Notes: generated by a model not told the origin, from the sequence alone. Positions 1 through 9,362 are shown, counted from the first letter of the stretch. The stretch is 64,000 nt of DNA from Paenibacillus phyllosphaerae (GCF_014192105.1 NZ_JACHXK010000019.1:1-64000); one strand, 5' to 3'. Program-made: numbers and translations.

Positions 1-42
1 AATGGCCTCCATTTTCAACTCTAAATTAAACTTGGACAAAAA

Positions 43-90
43 AACTGCACCTCCAATTGTTAGACACTGTCTAACAATTGGGGTGCAGTT
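43..90. repeat. Near-perfect inverted repeat resembling two abutting IS3/IS150-type ends
   Basis: Bases 43-66 and 68-90 are reverse complements apart from one bulged base, and the right arm ends in GGGTGCAGTTCA, the typical terminus of IS150-group IS3 elements. No transposase lies next to it. It may be a solo IS scar or simply a terminator-like hairpin. From 91 to 587 I see no gene or convincing signal. Confidence 0.5.
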
Positions 91-587
91 CAGAAGGTCG
101 GCTGCTTGTTTGTTGTTTGTCGTTGAAGTATCGCGTTATCAATAATTCTAGTTCCATCGTGTATATTTATCTCCCTCTATTAGAGTCATTAGGAATCCAT
201 TAATCGTTCGGGCTTCTCCCCATGCCTACGAGGATGCCATATCAGAATAAAGATCTTGAGTAGATAATGGACCCATCGCTCCAAACAACCGAGCCCTTCA
301 GAGAGCCTAAGGAAATCACTCGAAAGAAGTGGAGCCTGGAGGAGAGGGTCAAGGACTCGTTCAAATGGGAGACAGTAAAGTTCTGTTCGATGTTCACCAG
401 TGAGGATTATGCTATAGAAGCACTGCCATGATTGCGCAAGTTTCTGTCGAGATTGTGCACAAACATGAGTTTAAAAGGCGGGTACTCAGTAATCCAGGAG
501 GGGGCTGCCACCGCGTAAGCAGTTTCTTTTTGTCCCATGGTAGGGGTAAAGAACCATTACGATCCTCGTTGTAAAGGGGGGCCTAAA

Positions 588-1481
588 CTAAACATATCTA
601 ATCGTAGTTGTCATTCCGCCTAATTTTTCAGTGAAATTGTTTGCCATGTGGTGTGGAATATGGCAATGAAAGATCCAGGTCCCTGGATTATGAGCAATAA
701 ATTCAACATCATAGGTTTCTCCTGAACCGACCAAAATCGTATTTTTAAGATATCTTTTCTGTGGGGCAAGTGAATTTCCATCTGTCGAAGTGACAACAAA
801 TTGCTGTCCATGCATATGAATCGGATGGGCGTTCATCATTAAATTTCCTATTCGTATTCGTACAAGTTCGCCGTATCGCACCTCCAAAGGTGTCGTGTGT
901 GGGAAGCATCGACCATTCATCGTAAAGAAATTAAAATTATCCGAATAAGGGTCCAATTCATAGACCCCTTCTCTGACTTCACCCTTCTCTAAGCCTTTAA
1001 CCTTAAATTCCTGGAGCATGATAAAGTAATCTCTGTGAATTTTGGTTCTGTATTCGTTCGGGTCGGCGATGATAAAAGCCCCCCCTAATCCCATCATCTC
1101 TTGTTTTACTGAATGAAAATGGGTGTGGTACATATGCGTGCCAGGAGGATTTACGATTTTAAAATGATAATCAAAATAGGATCCTGGCTGAATTTTGGGA
1201 GAGGGTTCAGCTTCCGGTACTCCGTCCATAACATTAGGAACATCTAAGCCATGCCAGTGGACACTTGTTGGTTCCGAGAGTTTATTGTGCACTCGGATCT
1301 GTACATAATCGCCTGGATAAACAATGATTGTGGGTCCTGGAGAACTGCCGTTATATCCAAAAGCGTTAATGAAGAACCCAGGTAAAAGCTCTTGTTTTAC
1401 AGGCTCGGCGATAAGTTCAAAAAATTTGACTCCGTTTCTTTCGGAAAACGGTAATCTTGGTAAATCTGGCGTAATCACCAT
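588..1481 (-). CDS. Multicopper oxidase (two-cupredoxin, laccase-like)
   Basis: Oxidises a substrate at a type 1 copper and passes electrons to a trinuclear copper centre that reduces oxygen. All four copper motifs are present in order: HWHG (about residue 77), HTHFH (about 120), HPIHMHG (about 218) and HCHIPHH (about 273). The protein is about 297 residues, much shorter than three-domain CotA laccases (about 500), so it is a compact form. The residue 10 after the copper Cys is Phe rather than Met, which in laccases goes with a high-potential type 1 site. The ATG at 1481 follows a GGAGG at 1490-1498; 20 further upstream residues are open but have no ribosome-binding site. No signal peptide is evident. 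The substrate is unknown. Confidence 0.88.
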   Translation of the reverse strand: MVITPDLPRLPFSERNGVKFFELIAEPVKQELLPGFFINAFGYNGSSPGPTIIVYPGDYVQIRVHNKLSEPTSVHWHGLDVPNVMDGVPEAEPSPKIQPGSYFDYHFKIVNPPGTHMYHTHFHSVKQEMMGLGGAFIIADPNEYRTKIHRDYFIMLQEFKVKGLEKGEVREGVYELDPYSDNFNFFTMNGRCFPHTTPLEVRYGELVRIRIGNLMMNAHPIHMHGQQFVVTSTDGNSLAPQKRYLKNTILVGSGETYDVEFIAHNPGTWIFHCHIPHHMANNFTEKLGGMTTTIRYV

Positions 1482-1780
1482 ATCGAATACCTCCTTTCTC
1501 AGATATGTATTCGAAATAGGGCCTGGATTAAGACTAATCATTCAAACGGCATCAGATCGGCTGCCGTTTGCGCACTATCAGGAAAAATGGGAACGTGAGG
1601 TGCACGCGTCTTGCAAGTGTTTCGGGGTTCCCTTTGACCAGATATATAACGTTATTTGATGCTGGCATGTGAATTGTTATTACAAGCAAAGGTCAACCGG
1701 TGTCGAATGACCGGTACGTCGAACTTCGTCGAACAGCGTATCAGAGGTCGATGGATTCGGGGGCAGAGCATGCAGAAAGG

Positions 1781-2230
1781 TTACAGGTCGTGCGGCATCA
1801 GTTCATACCCGATCTGTCCGTTGGGCTCTACGGTCACGCTCAGGACGTCGATAATTCAGCTAATCTCGTTCTGATGCAAATGTTCCTCGAACTGATCGTC
1901 ATCCGGATCGCCCGCAGGTTCTTGCTTTGCAAAACCCCATTATCAATCACAACCACGACTTTGCCAGACAACAGCCCCTCCATCCAATTGAAGCGGTATT
2001 GGAGAATCTTAAGTAAGACCAGCGCTCCGACGAAGAACGCCGTAGAACTCACCGCTTTACCTAAATTCTCGTCCGCGATCGGCTGCACGATCGTCGTTCC
2101 AATGGGAATCATGATGACCGCCGCAACGCTCATTTGGGAGATCAATTTGCGGCCAGGGTTCCGCAGCAGTGTCACCCCGACCAGAACTAGTAATAATGAC
2201 TTTTAGATGGCGCATGGATGTGATAGACCA
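1781..2230 (-). pseudogene. Decayed DUF421 (YetF-like) membrane protein gene
   Basis: Fragments read on the minus strand give a DUF421-type protein: a helical section (positions 2175-1990) followed by LLSGKVVVVIDNGVLQSKNLRAIRM split from its C-terminal part. The frame has a stop just upstream of KSLLLVLVG near 2207. A frameshift near 1900 follows, after which EEHLHQNEIS appears in another frame. An internal TGA comes next, and then VLSVTVEPNGQIGYEL up to the stop at 1781. At least two lesions make this a pseudogene unless the sequence has errors. The neighbouring 1542-1780 contains no supportable gene. Confidence 0.7.
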
Positions 2231-2306
2231 ATTATAAGAATATTTTATTTGCACTTTCGAATTGAATACGATATTTAATTATAAGTTTTTCTTATGTAAC
2301 ATATAT

Positions 2307-2410
2307 TTGACAGGGTGTAAACCCTGGTTTCTCCTACCATTTGGAAGGAATCGGGAGGAAAAAGGAGGAGATGTCCGGTGAGGTCCGCTCTGCCAATTTG
2401 AGCCTATAAT
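2307..2410 (+). promoter_or_regulatory. Possible promoter/operator region of the ehu-ect operon
   Basis: A TTGACA (2307-2312) overlaps a short dyad, CAGGG-6 nt-CCCTG (2311-2326), and an independent TATAAT sits at 2405-2410. Neither hexamer has a good partner at 17 bp, so the true promoter is uncertain. A purine-rich GGAGGAAAAAGGAGG precedes a 12-codon frame (ATG at 2371) that ends before ehuB. It may be a leader peptide or chance. Confidence 0.3.
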
Positions 2411-2506
2411 ACGCTGAATTATCAGTAAATTCTGGAAATGACCCGCCGCCCAAATGATGATAGCCTTTTAAGTGTTCAAAAAACAAGCGAAAGGTTGTGG
2501 GAATGG

Positions 2507-3412
2507 GTGAAGGTGAAATGGATGCCTCTCCTCGTAATACCGATGCTGTTGCTCGGCGCATGCGGAGAGCAGACCGCCGAGACCGCATTAAATGTGACAG
2601 GCGGCAAGAGCGCATCGGCTCAAATGAACGACACGCTAGCACAATTGAAGAGCGATGGCTATGCAACGGTCGGATTCGCGAACGAAAATCCGTATGCTTA
2701 CAAAACGGCGGAAGGCGAATTGACCGGCGAAGCCGTAGAAATCGCCAGAGTCGTGCTGAAGCGGATCGGCGTCGAAGACATTCGCGGCGAGCTGACGGAA
2801 TTCTCCTCGCTGATTGCGGGACTGCAGGCCAGCCGCTTTGATCTCATCACGGCGGGCATGTTCATCAACCCGGACCGCTGCAAGACCGTGCTATTTGCCG
2901 ACCCGGAGTACAGTATCGGCGAAGGATTGGCGGTTAAAGAGGGCAATCCGCTCAAGCTGACGAGTTACAAAGCCATCGCGGATCAACCGGATGTGAAGGT
3001 CGCCGTCATGGCTGGAGCGGTCGAGATCGGCTACCTGAAGGCATCCGGCGTAGCCGACAATCAGATGGTCATCGTGCCCGATCAGGACGCGGCGGTCAGC
3101 GCGCTGCAATCGGGACGGGCGGATGCCATGACGATGACCGGGCCGGCGCTGCAATCGCGCCTCGACGGCGCCAAGGATGGCAGCATCGAGCGGGTCATGG
3201 ACTTCGAGCAGCCCGTTGTGGACGGTAAGAGCGTGCGAGGTTACGGGGCCACCGCTTTCCGGATGGAGGATGCGGCGCTCAGGGATGCCTTTAATGCAGA
3301 GCTTGCGAAGATGAAGGAGTCGGGCGAACTGCTGGAAATCCTGAAGAAATTCGGCTTCACGGAACAGGAGCTGCCAGGGGACGCGACGGCGGCGGAGCTG
3401 TGCGGCAGCTAA
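2507..3412 (+). CDS. ehuB: Ectoine/hydroxyectoine ABC transporter, substrate-binding lipoprotein
   Basis: Extracellular solute-binding protein (SBP family 3) that delivers ectoines to the EhuCD permease. From the GTG at 2507 it begins VKVKWMPLLVIPMLLLGAC, a classic lipoprotein signal with lipobox LLGAC. The frame is open back to an ATG at 2438, but that would place 29 residues before the hydrophobic stretch. The body carries the family-3 pattern (YATVGFANENPYAYK, GELTGEAVEIARVVLKRIG, DLITAGMFINPDRCK). It is the first gene of a tight operon with two permeases, an ATPase and ectABCD, and this context is what assigns ectoine as substrate. The exact start is uncertain. Confidence 0.88.
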   Translation: MKVKWMPLLVIPMLLLGACGEQTAETALNVTGGKSASAQMNDTLAQLKSDGYATVGFANENPYAYKTAEGELTGEAVEIARVVLKRIGVEDIRGELTEFSSLIAGLQASRFDLITAGMFINPDRCKTVLFADPEYSIGEGLAVKEGNPLKLTSYKAIADQPDVKVAVMAGAVEIGYLKASGVADNQMVIVPDQDAAVSALQSGRADAMTMTGPALQSRLDGAKDGSIERVMDFEQPVVDGKSVRGYGATAFRMEDAALRDAFNAELAKMKESGELLEILKKFGFTEQELPGDATAAELCGS

Positions 3413-3413
3413 G

Positions 3414-4064
3414 ATGAGCATACCGTGGACGGAATGGATACCGATGTTCGCGCGTGGTGCCGGCGTGACGCTGAAGGTCGCTCTCTTATCGGCGGGCGTG
3501 GCCTTGCTCATGTCGCTCCTGGCGGGACTTGGTAGCGGGTCAAGGTTTGCATTCGTTCGTGCGATTTGTCGCTTATATATCCAATTATTTCGGGCGGTTT
3601 CCTTGCTTGTGTTGTTGTTCTGGATGTATTTCGCTCTTCCGTTCGCCGGCATCGAGCTTTCCAAGCTGCTTTCGGCCGTTCTGGCGATCGGCCTGAATAT
3701 CGGCGCATACGGAGCGGAGATCGTGCGCGGCTCTGTCGCCGCCGTTCCGAAGGGGCAATATGAGGCTTCAATCGTGTTGAATTTATCGCAATCCCAGCGG
3801 CTATGGCGCGTTGTGTTTCCTCAAGCGTTCGTCCGCATGCTCCCCCCGATGGGGAACTTGATGATTGAGTTATTGAAAGCCACCTCGTTGATTTATTTCA
3901 TCACGCTAGCCGATCTAACTTATGAGGCGATGATCCTTCGTAATAATTACTACATATGGACGCCGTATATTTTCGGAATGCTGCTTGGTATCTACTTCCT
4001 GCTCGCCGCTTGCATCACGATGGCCATCCGCATCCTGGAGCGCAAGTTTACGGCATGGAGGTGA
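3414..4064 (+). CDS. ehuC: Ectoine/hydroxyectoine ABC transporter, permease
   Basis: Inner-membrane permease of the polar amino-acid (HisM/GlnP) family, 216 residues with about five membrane helices. The cytoplasmic coupling loop with the EAA-like region is visible (GAYGAEIVRGSVAAVPKGQYEAS, then a hydrophilic turn before PQAFVRMLPPMGN). It starts 2 bases after the ehuB stop, so translation is probably coupled. It should pair with the next gene to form the transmembrane channel. Confidence 0.9.
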   Translation: MSIPWTEWIPMFARGAGVTLKVALLSAGVALLMSLLAGLGSGSRFAFVRAICRLYIQLFRAVSLLVLLFWMYFALPFAGIELSKLLSAVLAIGLNIGAYGAEIVRGSVAAVPKGQYEASIVLNLSQSQRLWRVVFPQAFVRMLPPMGNLMIELLKATSLIYFITLADLTYEAMILRNNYYIWTPYIFGMLLGIYFLLAACITMAIRILERKFTAWR

Positions 4065-4070
4065 TGGAGG

Positions 4071-4733
4071 ATGTGGGATTGGAGTTACGCGGCCGAGATA
4101 CTGCCAGGCTTGCTAAAAGCTTTTCGCAACACGATCGGAGCGGCACTTGCCGGTTTCGGGCTAGCCGTCGTCATCGGATTAGTGCTGGCCATGTTCGCCC
4201 GCTCGCGTTGGGGTCCGGTGAGATGGGTCATCCGTTCGATCGTGGAATTCATCCGCAGCACGCCGCTGCTCGTGCAATTGTTCTTCTTGTATTATAGTCT
4301 GCCGATGCTGACGCCGTTATCGTTCTCGGCTTTCGCGACCGGCGTGCTGGGGCTTGGGCTGCATTACGGGACGTATCTATCCGAGGTGTACCGGTCCGGC
4401 ATTGAAGCGGTTCCGCGCGGGCAGTGGGAAGCGGCCAAGGCGCTTAACTTATCTCGCGTCAAGACCTGGTTCAGCGTCATTCTGCCGCAGGCCATCCCGC
4501 CGGTCATCCCGATGATGGGCAATTACTTGATCGTCATCGTGAAGGAAACACCGACGCTGTCAGCGATTACACTCGTCGAGGTTCTGCTAAGCGCCAAGAA
4601 TACGGCTTCGATTACGTATCGGGTGTTCGAGCCTTATACGATTGCCGGCATTCTCTTCTTGCTGCTCAGCCTGGTTCTCTCGTTCGGCGTGAGCCGGATG
4701 GAAAAAATCATGAAGCGGCGATATGCCGGATAA
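4071..4733 (+). CDS. ehuD: Ectoine/hydroxyectoine ABC transporter, permease
   Basis: Second permease of the same family, 220 residues. The EAA loop reads YLSEVYRSGIEAVPRGQWEAAKAL and is followed by PQAIPPVIPMMGNYLI. It has a good GGAGG ribosome-binding site (TGGAGGTGATGGAGG) and starts 7 bases after ehuC. Two distinct permease genes match the usual ehuCD arrangement rather than a homodimeric amino-acid permease. Confidence 0.9.
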   Translation: MWDWSYAAEILPGLLKAFRNTIGAALAGFGLAVVIGLVLAMFARSRWGPVRWVIRSIVEFIRSTPLLVQLFFLYYSLPMLTPLSFSAFATGVLGLGLHYGTYLSEVYRSGIEAVPRGQWEAAKALNLSRVKTWFSVILPQAIPPVIPMMGNYLIVIVKETPTLSAITLVEVLLSAKNTASITYRVFEPYTIAGILFLLLSLVLSFGVSRMEKIMKRRYAG

Positions 4734-4750
4734 GGAGGTGGAATCGCACG

Positions 4751-5584
4751 ATGAATCAACAACTTGCCGAGCCGTCAGCGGCGGAGAAGCCCGAACGGCC
4801 GGTAGCGGACGCCAAGGCGCCCCCGTTGGTCCAATATGAGCAGGTTACGAAACGCTATGGCGAGCTTGAGGTCATTAAAGGAATCGATCTGACGCTCCAA
4901 CCAGGCGAGAAGCTCGCGCTGATCGGACCAAGCGGCTCGGGCAAAACGACGCTCGGCCGCATGCTCGCCACGCTTGAAAAGCCTACGAGCGGCAGGATTC
5001 TCGTCGAAGGGGAGTCGCTGTGGGAGATGCGTATGCCATCCGGGAAGACGGTTCCGGCAAATGACCGGCATCTTAGACGGCTGCGCGGCAATATCGGCAT
5101 GGTGTTTCAGCATTTTAATCTATTTCCCCATATGAGTGTGATCGATAACGTCACGCTCGCCCCGCGCTCGGTCCTCGGCTTATCGAAGGAGGAGGCGCAC
5201 GAGCGGGCGGTGACGATGCTGGGCAAAGTGGGGCTGGACAGCAAGCTGAGCGAATTTCCGTCCCGGCTATCCGGCGGCCAGAAGCAGCGGGTCGCGATTG
5301 CCCGCGCGCTGGTGATGCAGCCGAAGGTGATGGTGTTCGACGAGGTGACCTCCGCGCTCGACCCCGAGCTGGTCGGCGAAGTGCTGGCGGTCATGAAGGA
5401 AATTGCCCGAGACAGCGACATGGCGATGATGCTCATTACGCATGAAATGGACTTCGCCCGAGATATCGCCGACCGTGTCGTCTTCGGCGCGGAGGGCCGG
5501 ATCGTCGAGCAGGGCACCCCGGCCGATATTTTCGGGCAGCCCCGAAGCGAGCGGCTAAGGTCGTTTCTCAGCCGGTTCGGATAG
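4751..5584 (+). CDS. ehuA: Ectoine/hydroxyectoine ABC transporter, ATP-binding protein
   Basis: Cytoplasmic ATPase energising EhuBCD. Motifs in order: Walker [11 protein letters not shown] (about residue 59), Q-loop VFQHFNLFPHMSV, signature LSGGQKQRVAIARAL, Walker B VMVFDEVTSALD and switch His LITHEMDFA. The roughly 25-residue N-terminal extension (AEPSAAEKPERPVADAKAPP) before the ABC fold is low-complexity and not typical. AAGGAGGTG lies ahead of the ATG. Confidence 0.92.
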   Translation: MNQQLAEPSAAEKPERPVADAKAPPLVQYEQVTKRYGELEVIKGIDLTLQPGEKLALIGPSGSGKTTLGRMLATLEKPTSGRILVEGESLWEMRMPSGKTVPANDRHLRRLRGNIGMVFQHFNLFPHMSVIDNVTLAPRSVLGLSKEEAHERAVTMLGKVGLDSKLSEFPSRLSGGQKQRVAIARALVMQPKVMVFDEVTSALDPELVGEVLAVMKEIARDSDMAMMLITHEMDFARDIADRVVFGAEGRIVEQGTPADIFGQPRSERLRSFLSRFG

Positions 5585-5624
5585 CGCTTTCATCCAATTT
5601 GGTGTCCAAGGAAAGGAGGCCGCA

Positions 5625-6149
5625 ATGAACATCACACTATCAACGCAAGTGACGTTTCGAAAGCCGCAAGTAGAGGACGGCGCCGCCATCTGGCGGCTCG
5701 TCCGGGAATCCGGCGGACTGGATTGGAATTCGGCTTACGCCTATTTGATGATGTGCGATATGTTTCCGTCAACCTGCGCGGTGGCCTGCGTGGACGGGAG
5801 GCTGGTCGGCTTCGCGATCGGCTACCGGAAGCCGGAGCAGCCCGATACGCTGTTTATTTGGCAGATCGGCGTAGACGTCTCCTATCGGGGGAATGCAATT
5901 GGCCGAAGACTGCTCCAAAAGCTTCTACGGCGGAAGGAAAACGCCGACATCCGTTGTCTCGAAGCGACGGTGGGACCCAATAATGCGGCATCCCGAGGTT
6001 TATTTCTACGGCTGGCCGCAGATTATGAGACCGCATGCATCGTAACCGAGCATTATGCGCCGAGCTTATTCCCGGAAGGGGAGACGCACGATGCGGAATT
6101 GTTGTACCGGGTAGGGCCTTTGACGATGAAGAAGGGGGTTATCGAATGA
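5625..6149 (+). CDS. ectA: L-2,4-diaminobutyrate N-acetyltransferase
   Basis: GNAT-fold enzyme that makes N-gamma-acetyl-diaminobutyrate, the second step of ectoine synthesis. The sequence opens with FRKPQVEDGAAIWRLVRESGGLDWNSAYAYLMMC, characteristic of EctA, and has the acetyl-CoA loop GVDVSYRGNAIGRRLLQ. It is 174 residues, the family's usual length, with AAAGGAGG before the ATG. It overlaps ectB by 4 bases (ATGA), indicating coupled translation. Confidence 0.95.
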   Translation: MNITLSTQVTFRKPQVEDGAAIWRLVRESGGLDWNSAYAYLMMCDMFPSTCAVACVDGRLVGFAIGYRKPEQPDTLFIWQIGVDVSYRGNAIGRRLLQKLLRRKENADIRCLEATVGPNNAASRGLFLRLAADYETACIVTEHYAPSLFPEGETHDAELLYRVGPLTMKKGVIE

Positions 6150-7459
6150 AACAAGCTGACTCTTTAATGCCGGTGTTGGATGTATTCGACAAGATGGAAT
6201 CCGAGGTAAGAAGCTACTGCCGCAGCTTCAAGACCGTCTTTACGAAAGCAAGCAACGCATGGCTGTGGGACCGAAGCGGCAACGGTTACATCGATTTCTT
6301 CGCCGGGGCCGGCGCGTTGAATTACGGCCATAACAACCCGCGTATCCGGACGAAGCTCATCGATTATTTGCTGCAGGACGGCGTCACGCACAGCTTGGAT
6401 ATGGCGACGGAGGCCAAGGAATCCTTCCTGCTGCGGTTTCATGACATTATCTTGAAGCCGCGAGGACTCGAATACAAGGTGATGTTTCCGGGACCGACGG
6501 GCACCAACGCGGTCGAAAGCGCGCTCAAGATTGCCCGCAAGGTGACGGGCCGCACGAATGTCATTTGCTTTACGAACGCCTTCCACGGCATGTCTCTGGG
6601 GTCACTGGCCGCGACCGGCAATTCGTTCAAGCGCAAAGGGGCTGGCGTGGCGTTAGGAGGCACGACTTTCCTGCCGTACGACAAATATTTCGGACCGTTG
6701 ATAGATACGACCGTCATGCTGGAGCGGCTGCTTCAAGATCCCGGCAGCGGCATCGATCATCCAGCCGCGATTATGCTGGAGACGCTGCAGGGCGAAGGAG
6801 GCTTGAACGAGGCCAGCGCCAAGTGGCTTCGGCAAGTCGAAGCGATCTGCCGCGAGCATGCCATACTCCTTATTGTGGATGACGTGCAGATGGGCTGTGG
6901 CCGCACCGGTACCTTTTTCAGCTTCGAGGAAGCGGGTATCCGTCCCGATATTGTCTGCTTATCCAAGTCGATCGGAGGCTATGGGCTGCCGATGGCGCTG
7001 ACCCTTATAAAGCCGGAGCATGACGTATGGAATCCGGGTGAGCATAACGGCACCTTCCGCGGTAATAATCTCGGATTCGTCGCTGCGACGGAAGCGTTGG
7101 AATTCTGGCGTACGACCGAATTGGAGCGTGCCGTCACCGCCAAATCCCATACGATTACGCGATTTCTGCATCGCATGGCGGCGGCCTATCCAAAGGCGAT
7201 TGCCGAGGTGCGGGGCAAAGGGCTCATCCAGGGGCTCGTCTTCCGAGATGCTTCGCAGGCTTCCGCGCTCAGCAAGGCGGCGTTCGAACGGGGCGTCATA
7301 CTCGAGACATCCGGTCCTAGGGACGAGGTCGCGAAATTGATGCCGCCGCTGACGATCGAGGAGGATGTCCTCGCCAAAGGACTGGAGCGAATTGAGGCGG
7401 CGCTGCAGAGCCTGCTCGGGGTCGGCGAGCGGACGACGCCCGGCAAGGCAAGCGTGTAA
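6146..7459 (+). CDS. ectB: Diaminobutyrate-2-oxoglutarate transaminase
   Basis: PLP-dependent class III aminotransferase converting aspartate semialdehyde to L-2,4-diaminobutyrate, the first dedicated ectoine step. Visible motifs: GPTGTNAVESALKIARKVTGR, FTNAFHGMSLGSLAATGN, LIVDDVQMGCGRTGTFFSFE and the PLP lysine in CLSKSIGGYGLP. The protein is 437 residues from the ATG at 6146, preceded by AAGGGGG. The longer upstream frame would lie inside ectA and is rejected. Confidence 0.95.
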   Translation: MKQADSLMPVLDVFDKMESEVRSYCRSFKTVFTKASNAWLWDRSGNGYIDFFAGAGALNYGHNNPRIRTKLIDYLLQDGVTHSLDMATEAKESFLLRFHDIILKPRGLEYKVMFPGPTGTNAVESALKIARKVTGRTNVICFTNAFHGMSLGSLAATGNSFKRKGAGVALGGTTFLPYDKYFGPLIDTTVMLERLLQDPGSGIDHPAAIMLETLQGEGGLNEASAKWLRQVEAICREHAILLIVDDVQMGCGRTGTFFSFEEAGIRPDIVCLSKSIGGYGLPMALTLIKPEHDVWNPGEHNGTFRGNNLGFVAATEALEFWRTTELERAVTAKSHTITRFLHRMAAAYPKAIAEVRGKGLIQGLVFRDASQASALSKAAFERGVILETSGPRDEVAKLMPPLTIEEDVLAKGLERIEAALQSLLGVGERTTPGKASV

Positions 7460-7497
7460 GCACGGCAAGACCTTACTCGTAAAGGAGATGAATAACC

Positions 7498-7881
7498 GTG
7501 ATTGTGAAACATCTGAACGACGTGGTGGATACGAAGGACGATATCGACACGGAAACCTGGAATGCGCGCAGATTGCTGCTGAAGAAGGACGGCATGGGCT
7601 TCTCGCTTCACGACACGTTGATCAAGGCAGGGACGGAAACGCTGATTTGGTATAAGAACCATGTGGAGGCGGTCTATTGCATCGAGGGGGAAGGAGAAAT
7701 CGAAGTGGTCGGCGGGCAGACGTATCCGATTCGGTCCGGAACGCTGTACGCGCTCGACGGCCATGAGAAGCACTTGCTGCGCGCAACCAGCCAGCTGCGT
7801 ATGGTGTGCGTATTCAATCCGCCGCTGACCGGCAGCGAGGTTCACGACAGCGAAGGCGTATATCCGCTGGTCAACAACTAA
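7498..7881 (+). CDS. ectC: L-ectoine synthase
   Basis: Cupin-fold, metal-dependent dehydratase that cyclises N-gamma-acetyl-diaminobutyrate to ectoine. It begins MIVKHLNDVVDTKDDIDTETWNARRLLL and has the core IKAGTETLIWYKNHVEAVYCIEGEGEIE, both typical of EctC, at the normal 127 residues. The start is GTG with AAAGGAGATG about 7 bases upstream. It lies between ectB and ectD in the classical order. Confidence 0.96.
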   Translation: MIVKHLNDVVDTKDDIDTETWNARRLLLKKDGMGFSLHDTLIKAGTETLIWYKNHVEAVYCIEGEGEIEVVGGQTYPIRSGTLYALDGHEKHLLRATSQLRMVCVFNPPLTGSEVHDSEGVYPLVNN

Positions 7882-7912
7882 TATTCCAATCGAAGAGGAG
7901 ATGTTCACGCAC

Positions 7913-8815
7913 ATGACAGTCGAACATACGATTACCCAAGCCCCTGCCGATCGGTATCCGTCTCGAGTTGCTCAGGAACCCAGTATTTTGCGCCGATCGG
8001 ACCCCATCGTTTACAGCAAATGGTCGACGGATAGCCCTTTGACGCAAGAGCAGTCCTCTTTCTATGAGCGGAACGGGTATTTGTTCCTGGAGAATTTCTT
8101 CTCGCCCGCGGAGGTAGAGGACTGGAAAGCGGAACTCAAACGTCTGCAGAAGCAGTATCGCGAAGGCGAGGCCGAACACGTCATTCGCGAGCCTGGAAGC
8201 GACGAGGTTCGCTCGATCTTTGCTGTGCACGATCACAATCCGGTATTCCGCGGCTTGTCCGCCCATCCGAAGCTTACGGCGATTATGGAATATCTACTGG
8301 GGTCGAAAACTTATATTCACCAATCGCGGATTAATTTCAAGCCGGGATTTACCGGCAAAGAATTTTACTGGCATTCTGACTTCGAGACTTGGCATGTCGA
8401 GGATGGGATGCCGGCGATGCGCGCCCTTAGCTGCTCGATTGCCCTAGAGGACAACAATCCGTACAATGGTCCGCTCATGGTGATGCCGGGCTCGCATAAC
8501 AAGTTCGTCTCCTGCGTTGGACGGACGCCGGAGAACCATTTCAAGCAGTCGCTGCGCAAGCAAGAGTATGGCGTGCCGGATCAGGAAAGCTTGACTTTCC
8601 TCGCGCAGAATTACGGCATCGACATGCCGGTAGGCAAGGCAGGCTCTGTGCTGCTGTTCGACTGCAATGTCATGCACGGGTCGGCCAGCAATATTTCGCC
8701 CTATCCGCGAAGCAACGTCTTCTTGGTCTACAACAGCGTGGAGAACCGTCTCGTTCGGCCTTATTCTGGGCAGCAACCGCGCCCCGAATATATCGCTGCG
8801 CGTGGCGCTCAATGA
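7913..8815 (+). CDS. ectD: Ectoine 5-hydroxylase
   Basis: Non-haem Fe(II)/2-oxoglutarate dioxygenase of the PhyH family that makes 5-hydroxyectoine. The diagnostic EctD stretch FYWHSDFETWHVEDGMPAMRAL supplies the first Fe ligands (HxD), and the distal His is in CNVMHGSASNISPYPRSN. I prefer the ATG at 7913. An in-frame ATG at 7901 directly abuts the GAGGAG ribosome-binding site and is too close. It overlaps the next gene by 4 bases. Confidence 0.95.
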   Translation: MTVEHTITQAPADRYPSRVAQEPSILRRSDPIVYSKWSTDSPLTQEQSSFYERNGYLFLENFFSPAEVEDWKAELKRLQKQYREGEAEHVIREPGSDEVRSIFAVHDHNPVFRGLSAHPKLTAIMEYLLGSKTYIHQSRINFKPGFTGKEFYWHSDFETWHVEDGMPAMRALSCSIALEDNNPYNGPLMVMPGSHNKFVSCVGRTPENHFKQSLRKQEYGVPDQESLTFLAQNYGIDMPVGKAGSVLLFDCNVMHGSASNISPYPRSNVFLVYNSVENRLVRPYSGQQPRPEYIAARGAQ

Positions 8816-9333
8816 ATTTGACGCTGATCGCGTTCTCGATCCTTGGCATTAATATCGCGTATGTCTCTATCTTCACGCTGCGCCTCATTCTTGTCATTAA
8901 AGGCAGGAGAGGCGCAGCCTCTTTATTCGCCATGGTGGAGGTATTCATTTATTTGGCGGGGCTTCAGCTAGTTCTGCAGAATCTATCCAGTCCGATCCAT
9001 ATGGCCGCCTATTGCATCGGGTTCGGGCTAGGGGTCTACCTTGGAAGCCGAATCGAAGAGAAGCTAGCGCTGGGCTATTCCGTCGTTCAGGTCATCGCCG
9101 ACTCGGTTCATACGGCTTTGCCGGACAAGTTGAGGCAATACGGCTATGGTGTTACCACGTGGGTCGGTGAAGGGCGAAACGGTCATCGTCTCGTGATGCA
9201 GGTGCTCGTTAAGCGAAGCAACGAACGTAAGCTGCTGGAACGCATAGAAGCCGATGCGCCAAAGGCGTTCGTCATTTCGCACGAGCCGAGGCATTTTCGA
9301 GGCGGCTTTTGGGCGAAGATGCTGGAGAAGTAG
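8812..9333 (+). CDS. DUF2179/DUF5698-type membrane protein co-translated with ectD
   Basis: A 173-residue protein with three N-terminal membrane helices (about residues 3-85) and a soluble C-terminal domain of DUF2179 type (GVTTWVGEGRNGHRLVMQVLVKRSNERKLLERIEADAPKAFVISHEP). The family's function is not established. The ATGA overlap with the ectD stop makes it part of the ectoine operon. A strong hairpin follows it, so it is probably the last gene. Confidence 0.8.
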   Translation: MNLTLIAFSILGINIAYVSIFTLRLILVIKGRRGAASLFAMVEVFIYLAGLQLVLQNLSSPIHMAAYCIGFGLGVYLGSRIEEKLALGYSVVQVIADSVHTALPDKLRQYGYGVTTWVGEGRNGHRLVMQVLVKRSNERKLLERIEADAPKAFVISHEPRHFRGGFWAKMLEK

Positions 9334-9362
9334 TATGAGAGAGCTAAGTTGGCATGGGAAAT

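Noticed and set aside
1324-1659. Plus-strand frame ending LPFAHYQEKWEREVHASCKC and FGVPFDQIYNVI, which looks protein-like at its C-terminus.
   Set aside because: Most of it overlaps the multicopper oxidase gene, and the final 40 codons match no family I recognise; perhaps a gene relic but not supportable.
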